Below are positions 34,151-45,187 of a stretch of 64,000 nt of DNA, one piece after another. The notes beneath the pieces are model-generated. The model saw only the letters and a program-made list of their open reading frames with translations. It was not told the DNA's origin and ran no database searches. This DNA is from Sclerodactyla briareus (taxonomy: Eukaryota; Echinodermata; Holothuroidea; Dendrochirotida; Sclerodactylidae), in the NCBI GenBank assembly GCA_026419785.1, contig JAODTK010003732.1, positions 186,001 through 250,000 on the forward strand, written 5' to 3'. How positions within the stretch are numbered: position 1 is the first letter of the stretch; every line of letters begins with the position of its first letter. A program made the translations under genes and the position numbers.

Positions 34151-35577
34151 TGATTGGTTACCAATGGTAGAGGAATAAGCCGCTAGTCCGTGTAAGGAGG
34201 CGCTGCTTGATACAGCCTCTAAACCGATCTTCAACCACTAAGGTTTGGAATACATAAATGAGGCGATTCGGAGGGGGGGGTGTGGAGTAATGCAGTCAGC
34301 GACATCCTTGTGAACCGGACTGGGCGATGTGGGCCATGGCCCTTCGGTTTGGGACGCAGTTCCGTCATGACCTCATCCTGAATCCACCCAATTCGTGTCA
34401 TTGGTAAGTGTTATCTTGTTCACGAGGTACGTACAAACGGGTCATTTGGCTGGTGGAAATTACAATTTGTGGTTCGTGCAGGTGTATATCTAACACCATG
34501 GAGGCTCGGGTTAACGATTGCCTGTATCCGTATACATACCATCCATAACTCCTGCACAGCCACCTGTACTAGACCGTGCTCATGCCACACGTGATTAACC
34601 CCCTCGAGCAGGAAGGGCTTTAACACGCGCGACAAGTGGACTCTCTGTGTTCTAAAAAAATAACTCGGCCCACTCACGACTCAAAGGGTAATCAAATGGC
34701 ATTGTGCGCACAGTCGCGCAGCGGTGAGTCGCCACGTCAGGTTCCACCGAGCCTCATTCAGTGTGGTTCGAATACGGATAACCAACTGCCTATGACGAGA
34801 ACTGCGTGACCGAGGGAAAGAAGGGACGTGTGCTGATATATCTATGAATCATAAGAATCATGTGGTCAACCCTGAGCCGAGTGCGCATTCTGCTGGGAGG
34901 CGCTTATTCTGAGTACGGAGGTGGCCATTGATTCGAAATCTCTAAGTTAAGCAAATACGATCACGTGAACTTCGGTTGACCCCCATTGGAGGCTCTCAAT
35001 TCCTACAGAAGTCACACTAGCGTCACCCGCTATTATACTACGAGCTACAAGGTTCCGATTTCCTTGCCAATATGGAGGTTCTTGGTGCGCAATCAACCAT
35101 TTATTCTCTTCCGATACTCAGCAAAATGCTATATCCACCATCGAATTATTCGATCAAATATAGTCTAGAACGTTCTAATAATTACGCATAATTGACCTGA
35201 ATGAATAATTCTCCTTTGCATTGTTGAATTAGGAACCGGTGGTTCGAACGTGGTTGGGTTAATTACCAACTAGGCCGTGCATGAACAAATCGCTATCCGC
35301 AATAAGTGTTCACATAAGCACAAACCAAGTGGGAGACTGTACCAGACGACGCTTCGATGGTGACTCTTGGGAAACCTTCAAGCTTTTTGGGCACAAACAG
35401 TATTAGCTATCATGCAACGAGATTTGCCTCAATATTCATTGGTTATTGCTACTTCACTGTGGTAGAATTCCACTGTATCCAGACACAAACCCATAGCCGT
35501 ACCCGTAATCAAGCCTTGGTTACCCGTACTCGTCCCCTATCCGTATTCGCACGACCCTATCCCGTACTCTACTACAA
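34151..35577. other. Non-coding stretch
   Basis: No exon recognised. At 35225-35285 the minus strand shows a shortened tRNA-like pair, GGCCTAGTTGG followed by CGTTCGAACCAC, possibly a decayed SINE head. Confidence 0.35.
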
Positions 35578-35606
35578 CCCTGGCTTAGTGGTTGGAACAC
35601 TTCTGT
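35578..35606 (+). repeat. Truncated tRNA-like SINE head (A-box only)
   Basis: CTGGCTTAGTGGTTGGAACA matches the A-box half of many tRNA-derived SINEs. No B-box follows, so the copy is truncated or fused to the next repeat. Confidence 0.4.
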
Positions 35607-35689
35607 AGCTAATTATATCCCCGCGAACTAACGTCGGGATATTATGGTTTTTGGGGGTGTAGCGCGCCGTCACAGCTCCGCCGCCTCCA

Positions 35690-36245
35690 GGAAACTGTAG
35701 GCGTTGGCGCAAATAACTTTTTACGCTTCATCCGATGATCTGAAACTTGGTACCCATGTCTGCCCTAGTGAAATCTTCGGGATGAGTTAGAGTTCAAAGT
35801 GGCATTCACTGCACTGCTGGGGGCTGCTAATTTGCATGAACGATACTTGGTGTGTGTTAGGGCTGTGTAGTTGATCTGGAGGGGCCTTTCAAGGTCATAG
35901 GAGGTCAGATTTTGCATAATTTATTGCGATTTTCCAAACTTTTCAGGTTTGAACGAAACTTGGTGCGTGGGGGCTAAGTGTTCGGACCAAAGGTGGCGTC
36001 CTTTTCAAGGTATAGGAGGTAATTTTGATAATGTATGCGATAATTTTCCAAACTTTGTCAGCTTGAACGACCTTTGGTGGATGGAGGAATACATTTGTTC
36101 CTGACAACTTTAAAGGTAATTTCAAGGCATCGTGAGTCAATTTATGGGGCTTTTGTCTGTAACTTCATGGATTACAACAAAAACCTGGTAGTAGATGAAG
36201 GCTATTCTTGGTTTCTGACCAGAATGGAGGTCTTTCAATGGGTGT
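35690..36245 (+). repeat. Tandem array of four units, period about 112 bp
   Basis: Units carry GAACGA.ACTTGGTG.GTGG, TT.GGACCA.AG..GG...TTTCAAGGT and AATTT...GCGAT.TTCCAAACTTT. Landmarks begin near 35838, 35950, 36064 and 36176. The part before the first unit matches the single copy at 8325-8495. Confidence 0.75.
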
Positions 36246-37101
36246 TTGTAGCTACTTTTTTCTAATGATTGCTCAATAGCGGGATATACACGTGGGCGGT
36301 TCACCTGCCTACACATCATGTCTAGGTTTCAGAGGAATAATTGTATGGCACATGGTCAGTGATATTGGATCATTGCAGTACGTGTGGAGTGTCAGGAAAT
36401 TTTGGGATCAAGAAGTAGATAGCGATCAGTTTAGCTATTTAGTAACGTATCGCCAAAATGCATATTGCCCCCCAGATTATTAGGTTATATTATTATAATT
36501 ATTATTTAATTGTAATGCGATCCAAACTAAAATCTGACTCCCTTCATCTTCCAAATGTATATTTTCTGTAAGCGCGGATTCTGCTAATCTCTCGATTGAT
36601 ATTTTTGATCACACGACTACTCTCTGATATAGAATGACAGAACTGGTTCAATTACACTGGCCTGCCTGACCGACTTATATATATTTCAAATCAGTATATC
36701 TCCTGGAAGCTATTGAATTATTGTTAATAATTTCTCAGCACTATGCGTAGACCTATCAACGTAAGTTCGAGAACAGCCGACAAACATGATATTTTCGGAG
36801 GATAATATGCGAATGAACGTAATTTGCCACTGAAAATCTGATCAGTCCATCCACCTTATATTATGTGCCAGATGACATCACCATAATGTAGGGCTCGATA
36901 TGTTGATTAATATTCATGTAATTCTTGCGAACCGATCTCAAGCAATACATAAAATAGGCCTAGCCCCTACTTAATTGATGACTATCGTGTCTAAAATCTG
37001 GTCGCATCGTTAAGACCGACAACGATACCATTACAAAAATTCTACCATCTTACGGTTTCGGAGAAATCCTGCCACCGGGACAAGTGTGACAAGCCACCGG
37101 A
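36246..37101. other. Non-coding stretch, nothing recognised
   Basis: The frame 36292-36483 (plus) has no known motif. Confidence 0.4.
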
Positions 37102-37138
37102 TATATAAGTCGACCCCCCGACTACGAAAACATTCAGT
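37102..37138 (+). promoter_or_regulatory. Possible core promoter (TATATAA plus TTCAGT)
   Basis: TATATAA at 37102-37108 is followed about 30 bp later by CATTCAGTAA, whose TTCAGT (37133-37138) fits an initiator. A small open frame starts 15 bp further on. The TATA-to-initiator distance is slightly long. This is spacing evidence only. Confidence 0.25.
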
Positions 37139-37152
37139 AAACAGCAACATTG

Positions 37153-37281
37153 ATGGGAATTTCTACAAATGAAATTTCTTCAACGAATACACAATGTAAA
37201 TGGAAAACGTGTAGGATCGAATATAACGAAAGTGGTATTGTGAGGAAGGGAGAACTATACCTAGAGTTTGGTTCACTCTGA
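37153..37281 (+). CDS. Small open frame downstream of the possible promoter
   Basis: A 42-codon plus-strand frame, starting MGISTNEISSTN and ending at TGA 37279-37281. It matches nothing I know, has no signal peptide or domain and may be chance. A donor-like site within it could also make it a 5' exon. It is listed only because of its position right after TATATAA and an initiator-like site. Confidence 0.15.
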   Translation: MGISTNEISSTNTQCKWKTCRIEYNESGIVRKGELYLEFGSL

Positions 37282-37879
37282 GGGAAATAGGGGGAAAAAC
37301 CCATTGCGTATAGTCTCTGCGAATAATGTATTCTACTACCTGACTCACACACACACCCCGTTTCCACTATGACCTGATGAAGGTGGCACAGAATGAACAG
37401 TCATAAAAAAGGGTGGCGCTATTACTTATCTAGACTGGTATAAATTACGGTGGTGATCAATAACAGTTCGCACACGCCCGGCTGTTCAAAAAGAAAAGAA
37501 CGGCATGTGTAGGAAGAGCGATGCATATGTTCATACATTTTCCACAGTATACTGTTCGTGGGCTGCCCATCGTTCACATACGTCCAGTATACTTTTCGTG
37601 GAACATTTGGCGTACAAAAATGTGAATCGTTAATGCGATGTGGTGAAAAAGGTATCAGGTTACATCTCTCACTTTTCTGAGTATATATTTTTTATATAAT
37701 TATATTATTTTACATCAGCGTTCCTTGGATGTACACCGCCGGCAAATCGCTTTTCTCGGCCTTGGGTTAGTGACTGAGAACGAGTCACTGTGGTAGAACT
37801 AATCGTCCGTTTGTTAACATTGACTAATATTATGTGTACCTCTGAATGGCGCTCCGACCCATATACCCATAGGCCTGTA

Positions 37880-38050
37880 TAGTAAGTAATCTAAACAAAT
37901 TTGGGATGAGACGCACCCACTGGTCCAAATTTTGGAATGGACCGAAGTTGGAGTTCGACGCACCTCTTACTTGTCCGACTTTGGTCCCATTCCCCAAAAT
38001 TTTGGACCCATGGGTGCGTCACATCCCAAATTCGTTCAGCTTACTTACTA
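37880..38050. mobile_element. 167-bp fold-back MITE flanked by TA
   Basis: 37882-38048 folds almost completely on itself. The left arm GTAAGTAATCTAAACAAATT, GGGATGAGACGCACCCA, GTCCAAA.TTTTGG and GGACCGAAGTTGG pairs with the right arm through CCGACTTTGGTCC, CCAAAATTTTGGAC, TGGGTGCGTC.CATCCCAAATT and GCTTACTTAC. The termini GTAAGTAA/TTACTTAC are flanked on both sides by TA (37880-37881 and 38049-38050), the target duplication used by Tc1/mariner-type transposases. There is no coding capacity, so it must have been moved by another element's transposase. Confidence 0.9.
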
Positions 38051-39189
38051 TGGCTACGTTTCAGCCGACTGTTAGTGTTTGATAATTACGTCTTTAGCCA
38101 TTAATTTAGGGGCCTGATTGGCTGACGAGTCATGGTGACACCCTTACATCATCTATCAAAGCTAACAGCCCCAGATACTGATATAGGCTACGCCCACTGC
38201 TAGCCCTGATTCTGTTTATGAAATTACTTCTCGCCTTGCAACACAGCTGAGCCTGATCACGTGACCCTCTTGCGTTCGAGTCGTCGTGCGAAACTATCTA
38301 TCACTAACAGTCGACAAAAAACGCACCCAATACACTGTAAAAAATCTGTAAACGTTCTCTCTCACTCCGTGTTTACTTATGGTATGTTAGTTTTCATGAC
38401 GAATAATCCTTTAATGAAGCCAACCTACCGTTTGAACGTACTTGAATGAATCCAGGTGTTTTGGTTAGTTTCGCCGTAATAGACCATTTATTTTACATCA
38501 TCGAATGAGGCCATTTTGATAGTAACTTGCAATCCCGGATTAATTGAACTCCAGTTGACATTTGAAAATACCAATATGTCTGGTTTCCTCTCATTTATTA
38601 GCTCAGTCGGGTAACGATTACGCGCGGCAACTGAAGATAATCCGTTCATCCACGACACAGCCACTTCACTCCGAAAATGGTAGTAACAAAATCCGTAAAT
38701 TAGGCTATGATAGCGGGTATATACGCACGTGCGTACGGCAGTGTCGGTCGCGTCAACCGAAACCTGATCAATTGGGTGAAGTTTATAGTATTGCTCCCGT
38801 TCCATTTACTACTGAAGAACTTTCAATACGTATCGGGTAACACTTCAGAACTGGAATGAATTTTTGTTGTAGTGCATATGCGACTTCTCTGAGATTTTCT
38901 TCGAGTCGAGCTGCCACGCAGTGCAAATCGTTGACCATGCATTGATCAATGCGATTATGCTATAGGCCCATAGGTTCAGGCTGTGTTGTAACGCTAGGCT
39001 AAAATGAGTGTTGGATAGCCCCCGGCTATATTTTCATTCATTTCATTCATTTTAGTTTCGTCTATACTTCGCTACTACAAACATAACATAATAAGTATGA
39101 ACCCGGACACTAGATTAAACCTATATGTTTATCCAAACTATTGACCTAACATATTATACAGAACAAACCACATAAGATTTCTTCCGCGT
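38051..39189. other. Non-coding stretch
   Basis: At 38600-38620 TTAGCTCAGTCGGG is a perfect tRNA-type A-box, but the downstream B-box is degraded (CGTTCATCC), so this may be a decayed SINE. The 105-codon minus-strand frame across it (38488-38805) is not a gene. Near 38333 ACACTGTAAAAAATCTGTAA resembles a MITE end. Confidence 0.35.
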
Positions 39190-39680
39190 ACTTAGCGATT
39201 AGATGGATTCAACTTAACCTTAAAGACGAATATGATTTGCAAGAGGTAATATCTTGGAGTTGATTCCAGATTTTGTAGCAACTATTCATGAGGAGTTTGC
39301 CGTGTTTGTTATTGTTCTAGTGATCATCTTGAATAGTGACTACTTTTTGTATTGTTTTGATGGAATGATTTATCCGGATTAACAATATCACTAAAAACAC
39401 TTGGAACAGAATTATTAACATACATATACAATGAAATACAAATCTTGGTATATATGGAATCACAAATCTTGAGAATTCCCAATTCAGAATGGAGAGCATT
39501 AGAAGAATGTCGACGGTCATGCAAGTTAATAATCTTGCGGATGGCGATTCTGAATAACTTTGAATACGTTTTAGATCGGTGGCAGGAGCCACGCCATACC
39601 CGCGATGCCACAGATCGAGAGTATATAGAGAAAATACAGTTGCATTAACACTGTCCGTGGAAGTGATGTCCGGAGACGAT
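39190..39680 (-). mobile_element. 3' end of a second LINE, reverse transcriptase C-terminus
   Basis: The minus strand shows the tail typical of CR1-related reverse transcriptases across shifted frames: LYFLYILSICGIAGMAW, then IAIRKIINLHDRRHSSNAL and ELGILKICDSIY, MYVNNSVPSVFSDIVNP with a polar H..NT block, and finally NSCYKIWNQLQDITSCKSYS. This matches the family order (..WG.., Q..AIR.I, H..PLF..L.IL...D, ..LP..F.., ..WN.LP..). It is divergent from the LINE at 18.7 kb, so a different lineage. Truncated and frame-shifted, not functional. Confidence 0.65.
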
Positions 39681-41169
39681 AAAAATACCAGTTACAAATG
39701 AGGTTTGTTGCAGAGACTGCTATGTTATCCGTGAAAAGATCCTACTTCAATAAAAAAGACCTAAGTACTTGGTACTGGTTTCTGCTCAATTTTGAAATTG
39801 TTTAGCATGAAATAACTTGGACAGGCATGTACAGTACGATCGTTGGGATGAAAAAAAAAAATTTGTTTTACCCGATATGAACGTGAGCTTGTTAGCATCG
39901 AACCGAACTTTCAGCTGATTCAGACACGTTTGCCGTTGGTTGATGAATGGGTACAGTCAGCATCATAGAAAAGACCTGAGTGTCGTCACAAAAGCCTATG
40001 GGGATTTTAGGACACATTGTCTAATGTCGGTACATCGTATATCATATTTTTACCCACACTCACACTTACTCGGTCAAACCCACGTATGCAGCTTCGCTTC
40101 ATTTGAATTTGGCCCTTGATTCCGACTAGACCGTGCATGGTGGCGATACGATGCGATACACAATAGTGTCCTTCAAAACTGGGGAGGGCCAAATGGGGAA
40201 AGGCGTCAAAGCCCATGCCCCCCCCCTCTCCTCGTAGTGTCCACCCTGTCTAGTTTGAATCACATTGGTTCTTTCCCCCACGTTCGCTTTGTACCCTTCA
40301 GCCTCCCCAAACCTAGAGGGGAACATAATGGGGCGGGCAAACTATCCCCTCCTCCCCCATAGCGCCACTGTCTAGTCTGAATCCAATGGACCTTCCCCAC
40401 TCCCACCCCCAAGAAAAAAATGATTTTTTTTTTTTTGTACATTGGAAAACATTCCGCTCACGAAAAAAAAAGAGTTGAAAGTTGTTGCTACAAATATTTC
40501 GTTGTGTTTCAATGTGATCTTGTATATATTGTAGCTATCCAATAAAACGGTACTCGGGCCTTTGTTTCGAATTAAAACCGGTTGTTTGACTCCATAATAG
40601 GTGCGCCTTCGGGGAGGAAAAACAGGAGAAGAGGGAACAAAGAGAGAAGGACGAAAGAGGGGGCCAAAAGAAGAAAAAAAAAAATCGAGGAGAAAACCCA
40701 AACCTGAAAAAGGGACGTAGGCTATCGTGAGTCATCATAGGCAAAAAACCGTGATGATGTTCCCACGATTTTAGCAATAGCCCACCCCCCACCGCGTTGG
40801 TTCAATCATGAGTTTACATCGCAGCTTCCGTATCTCGGATGAAAAGTATGGATCAGATGACGGGGAAGCTCCACCCCCCCTCCACCCACTACAGGCAATC
40901 AGGGGGAAAAGCCAGGGCGGGATTAATGATGATGTCATACCCGCTGGAGGAGTGAAACTCAATTTTCGATATAAATTTATGTTGACACCTTTGCCGGAAA
41001 AGAGGACCTAATCCGCTCTCATGAAAGCCGCCGCACAGACCACGACAGCTGAAATAGTTCAACGGTACAACGGTTCACACCCGTTTAACCCAACTCGAAG
41101 CCATTTATCAGGCTGGCGGACGCCGCGGTGGTTTTCACTATAAGCCCAGCCCTAATAGTAATAAAATCG
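39681..41169. other. Non-coding stretch with homopurine and C-rich segments
   Basis: Contains C-rich repeats with two CCCTGTCTAGT.TGAAT / CACTGTCTAGTCTGAATCCA segments (near 40244 and 40366) and the polypurine block listed separately. Open frames in it are low-complexity. Confidence 0.45.
40609..40722 (+). repeat. Polypurine tract of about 110 bp
   Basis: The plus strand is almost only A and G over this stretch (a few C and T), with GAGAAGAGGG, AAAGAGAGAAGG and GAAGAAAAAAAAAAA. The other strand is correspondingly polypyrimidine. Such tracts can form triplex DNA. Confidence 0.75.
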
Positions 41170-42300
41170 TTGATACGATCCGCATCAGGCCGACGATGGT
41201 GCTCTGCTTAGATGGCCAGTCTGTGGAAAAGTCAGGGAAGATTTTTTTTTTTGGGAAGTTGCCTTCTTGAACATTAGGAGCCTAATCCAAAATTTCCGTG
41301 TACAATACTCACAAACCAATGCTGTCTCTCCGCTCGTATAACGACCATATGAAAACTCTAGCTCGTGACCCCCCCCCCCAAAAAAAAATTGTCTATGGAC
41401 CCCCTCCTGGCTCAATACATATCGGTGATGGAGAATGTACAACAACATTCTCATTGAATTCGGAAACTACAATTCAACATCTTTTTGGATTACTAATAAA
41501 CCCCTAAATGCAGTAGCCTAGGCTATTCAGACTGCTTGAATTTTCAACGCTGTGTTCTCTCCAGCGAAACTCGGCGTTTCCTGCTGGGATTCTGATTTTT
41601 CTAAGATATTCTCTGGAAATCCCCGTTGGGAGGAAAATTGCGCGCTTCGCACTATTGGCTCGTAGTATGGCGCAGCAAGTGTTGAACATTCTGGCTTAGC
41701 AAAGTTAAAGGTCGGGGGGACAACGATAGGACCGAGGTCCGACAAAAATGTCCAAATTTACTGCGATTACAAAAGGTAGTGATCATAAATGCCCATGTGA
41801 AGTGGCACGTGGCAGCAATCAAACGACCGGAAAGATTCGGGCTTGTATGGTCAGACAATCCCGGGTGTGATCCGCGCCAACTGATGGATGGCGCTCTGCT
41901 CGGTTAGTATTCTTGTTCCTTCTGAAAATGGTGTTACCTCCCCTCCAAGGTGAGAAGTCTGGTGATATCTTTGCTCGAGTTCCCCCCTCCAGCGCCCCAA
42001 CTGAAAAATCCTACTGCGCCACTGGAAAGTCAATACCGGGGAGGTCCATTTCCTCAATCGAGTGACATTCGATCGCCGCCAAGGGAAACCCAATCCTCAC
42101 ATTTAGATTCGATATATTCAGTGAGCAGAGGCAAAGATCATTTTGTTTTCAGGATAATTCCACCACGAGGAGGAGGAAAAACTTTGTGTTAACCGATCTA
42201 AAACGGGTATAAACGGTCCCTTTTAGCCCCCGGGGGCCTAGGAGATGCTAAACCTCAAAATTTTCTGGGACCGCTCCGGGACCAACCGATAGTGGCGCTC
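41170..42300 (+). mobile_element. Copy A of a roughly 1.1-kb transposon-like element
   Basis: Aligns in order with 45520-46624. Shared pieces include CATTCTCATTGAATT / CATTCTCATTGACATT, GAAAACTACA / GGAAACTACA, CTTTTTG.ATT, AATAAACCC, CAGACTGCTT.AATTTTC, GTTCTCTCCAG / GTTTTCTCCAG, GCGCTTC.GC, TTGAACATT.CTGGC and GGCGCTC.....AGATAGT. The ends of this copy are less clear than those of copy B. No transposase frame is visible, so it is non-autonomous or decayed. Confidence 0.6.
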
Positions 42301-42505
42301 CGCTTAGATAGTGACGCGCCCACAGGGGTGAGAAATTCTGCATACGCTCTGCAATGCACATGAGACGAATGGCCTACAATTACCAATCCGATATAACATT
42401 TATTCCCACATTTTGAACAACGATTTTTTTTTTTCAAATAAAGCCTGAAAACGTTTTCCGTCATTACCTTTTTTACACCACGAACAGACAAATTCCTTCT
42501 TATTA

Positions 42506-42702
42506 AGGCTTTGTTCACCACTTTGGCGTACGATACGATCTTACGATTACGATTACCGTTAATTATCGGACGTCGACGTTAAAAAGTGTTATTTCAATAG
42601 GGGTGTTACCCACCTGTGCGAGACGATACATACGATCGATTACGAGTAAATTTTAGAGGACGTCGAGGTCTGTCGAGTTGAAAATATTTTTTAACTTTTA
42701 AG
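42506..42702 (+). repeat. Outer subrepeat of the fold-back element, left side
   Basis: Contains GCTTTGTTCACCACTTTGG then CGTACGATACGAT, and AAAAAGTGTTATTTCAATAG then ACGATACATACGAT. The same order is found in the central part of the palindrome in reverse. It appears to be an extra copy of the terminal repeat on the left side only. Confidence 0.6.
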
Positions 42703-43818
42703 CGCTGTTCACACTTGATGCGATACGATACGATACGATCGATACGATACGATAAATTTATTAGGATGGAGTGTTCACATTCTTGTGCGATGATAAAAAA
42801 ATGTCGTACGATAAATTTATCGGACGGTCTCGGCGCCTAACATAACCGGAGAAAGTAGTGGGATTTTAGCTGAGAAAGGCACAAGTTTCCCCTTTATGTC
42901 GCTTCAGTCGGTGGAATGGGATAGCCTGGTCGGCAAGAGTTTTTGAGTACCCAGACTTGTAATTTCAAAGAAAATTCGAAGTTGTGTCTTCCTCAGTACG
43001 TGTAGGAGGCGTGAAAGCGCAATTGATACGGCACTAATCAGACGGGGACCTCACCATCCCGCCTACCCGTTTTTCTAGACAGCCGTCTATAGCATCGGTA
43101 TCCAATAATACGGCGAAGTGAGGGTGCCAAAAAGAATCGGCAGTCAATTGGTCAATTCAGCCAATTGAGCTGAAAAATGGAGCTTGGTTACTCTGTCAGA
43201 ACATGCATTGTAGCAATAATGCTACGGCTCCACCTGTTGTACCTTTTACTACTCCGCACGACTACAAAAATAATTAACTTGGAGTTAAATCGACATTATA
43301 ACCCCACCTCCACCCCGACCCCCACCCCCACCCAACTCCCTATAGATTCTTTCCGGTGCCTCGTAGGGTAAGGGTGAAGTTCCGTCAATACGTCAGGCTG
43401 GGATCGAGACCATCGGAAAACCCCCCTTCCTACCCTGCCGTCCTCTCAAACTGCGCCACAACACCCCCTCCCCCGGCCACTGCACACCAACCGCCACTCC
43501 TGACTTGAGTTCACATTTATACTTAATTATTAATCTCACTGGTCACGTACTATCGCAGATGGGGGGGCTTCCAGGGATGCGAAGGAAATAATGGTGTCGT
43601 AGGCCCGTGCATGGCGGCAAATAGGGCCGAGAAGCTCATTCAGAGGCCTATGTCTTCCCCGGATTACGTCACTAACCATCGACCCCTGATTTTATACTAA
43701 AACCCACTTTTCCCGCTAAACTTCCCCCAATAGCCTATTTGGCGTTCAATCCTTCTTTGCGAATTGCGCAAGTTATCACTGCATTTGGCAATTATCGCAT
43801 CCGATAAATTTATCGTAC
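42703..43818. mobile_element. Left arm of a large fold-back element
   Basis: Begins AAGCGCTGTTCACACTTG with CGATACGATACG runs. It continues through TCTCGGCGCCTAACA, GAAAGTAGTGGGATTTTAG, GGAGGCGTG, a CCCACC-rich tract, CGTGCATGGCGGCAA, AAGCTCATTCAGAGGCC and CCCCTGATTTTAT, ending GCATCCGATAAATTTATCG. All these blocks recur in reverse complement, in mirrored order, in the right arm. No long coding frame exists; the 64-codon frame at 43177 is in C-rich sequence. Confidence 0.85.
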
Positions 43819-44025
43819 GATAAAAGTTGAAATATTTCACTCGACCCGTCCGATAAAAATTTATCGTATCGTAATCGTTCGTATAGTATCGTTCGTATCG
43901 TATCGCAAAGTGTGGCCACTCCTATTGAAAATAACACGTTTTAACTCGCCTCCGATAAATTGGATCGTATCGACGATATCGTACGGTATCGTATCGCACA
44001 AGTAAGTGAACAGCCCTTCCATAGT
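43819..44025. repeat. Central spacer of the fold-back element
   Basis: About 207 bp rich in CGATACGAT, GTATCGT and ATAAATTTATCG. In reverse it resembles the outer left subrepeat at 42506-42702 (AACACGTTTTAACTCG, CTATTGAAAATAACAC, CACTTTGCGATACGATACG). The centre thus looks like shared terminal repeats of two elements joined tail to tail. Confidence 0.7.
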
Positions 44026-45187
44026 TACGATAAATTTATCGGATGCGATAAAATTGCGCAATGCAGTGATAAACTTGGCAATTCTGCAAAGAGTATGGAA
44101 ACGCAAACTGGATATGGGGGAAGTTTAAGTATGAGGAAGGGGTTCAGTGATAAAATCAGGGGTTTACGATGAATGTTGTGGGTTTTTTAGCGACGTATCC
44201 AGGGAGGACATTGGCCTCTGAATGAGCTTACGGCTCGATTGCCGCCATGCACGGGACCTACAAAACATTATTTCAGTTCGAATCCAGGGAAGCACGCACC
44301 ATAGTACGATAGTAGCGGTGACAGTGAGGTAATGGGGACGTTGCCGGCGCCCACGGAGCATCATGTGACATGCAAAGGCAGGAGATAGGGCGGTTGGTAG
44401 TGAGTCGCCGGTGTGGCTGCTTGAGAGGAGCAGGGTAGGAGGGGTTTTTTCAGAGGGTATCGATCCAGAGCCTGACGTCTTGACGGAACTTCACCCTTCC
44501 CCTCATGTGAAGAAAGAGGCGGGAATAGAAGAAACGGACAGAGGCAACGGAAAATAAGACTATTGGGTGGGGGGGGGGCGGGGAGGCAAGGGGGGGAGGT
44601 ATTAATGTCGATTTAACGCCACGTTAATCATGTCTTGTAGATCAGTGAGGAAGTAGTAAGGTACACAGGTTGAGCCGTAGGCATTATTTTTACAGGATGT
44701 TCTGAGCAGGACTAACCAAGTCAATGTGGCTGATGAATTGACTCAATTTGACTGAATGCTTTCTTGGCTACCTCAACTTCGCCGTATGAGTGCGATACCA
44801 ATGTAATTAACAACTGGGTGTCTGTAACGAAAGGGTATGCGGGGATGGTGAGATCAGCTATCTGATTCGAGATCGTTCAATTGCCGGCTTATCCACGCCT
44901 CCTACAAGTCCTGGGGAAAGGACACAAGTTTCGAAGTGCTTTGAAATTACAATTCTTGGTCTTCAAAACTCTGCCAACCAGGCTATTCCACCGCCTGAAG
45001 CAACAAAAGGAAAACGTGTGCTTCTCTCAACTAAAAATCCCACTACTTTCCCCGTTTTGTTAGGCGCCGAGACGGTCCGTTAAAATTATCGTGCGACATT
45101 TTTCGCACAAGTGTGAACTCCATCCGATAAAATTTATCGTAATCGTATCGTATCGGATCGCCTATCGCACAAGGGTGAAACAGCGCT
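44026..45187. mobile_element. Right arm of a large fold-back element
   Basis: This is the reverse complement of the left arm with many substitutions and indels. Anchors: GATAAATTTATCGGATGCGATA (44030), AAAATCAGGGG (44153), GGCCTCTGAATGAGCTT (44213), TTGCCGCCATGCACGGG (44239), a G-rich tract (44565-44600), TCGATTTAACGCCACG (44609), AAAATCCCACTACTTTCCCC (45035), TTAGGCGCCGAGACGG (45060) and CAGCGCTTTA (45181). At 44278 GTTCGAATCCAGGG resembles a tRNA B-box, so a SINE-like piece may be part of the arm. Confidence 0.85.

Noticed and set aside
35225..35285. Minus-strand tRNA-like A- and B-box pair
   Set aside because: The boxes are too close together for a tRNA and the arms do not pair.
38600..38690. 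Possible tRNA gene (perfect A-box TAGCTCAGTCGG)
   Set aside because: No proper B-box and no cloverleaf pairing; at best a decayed SINE head.
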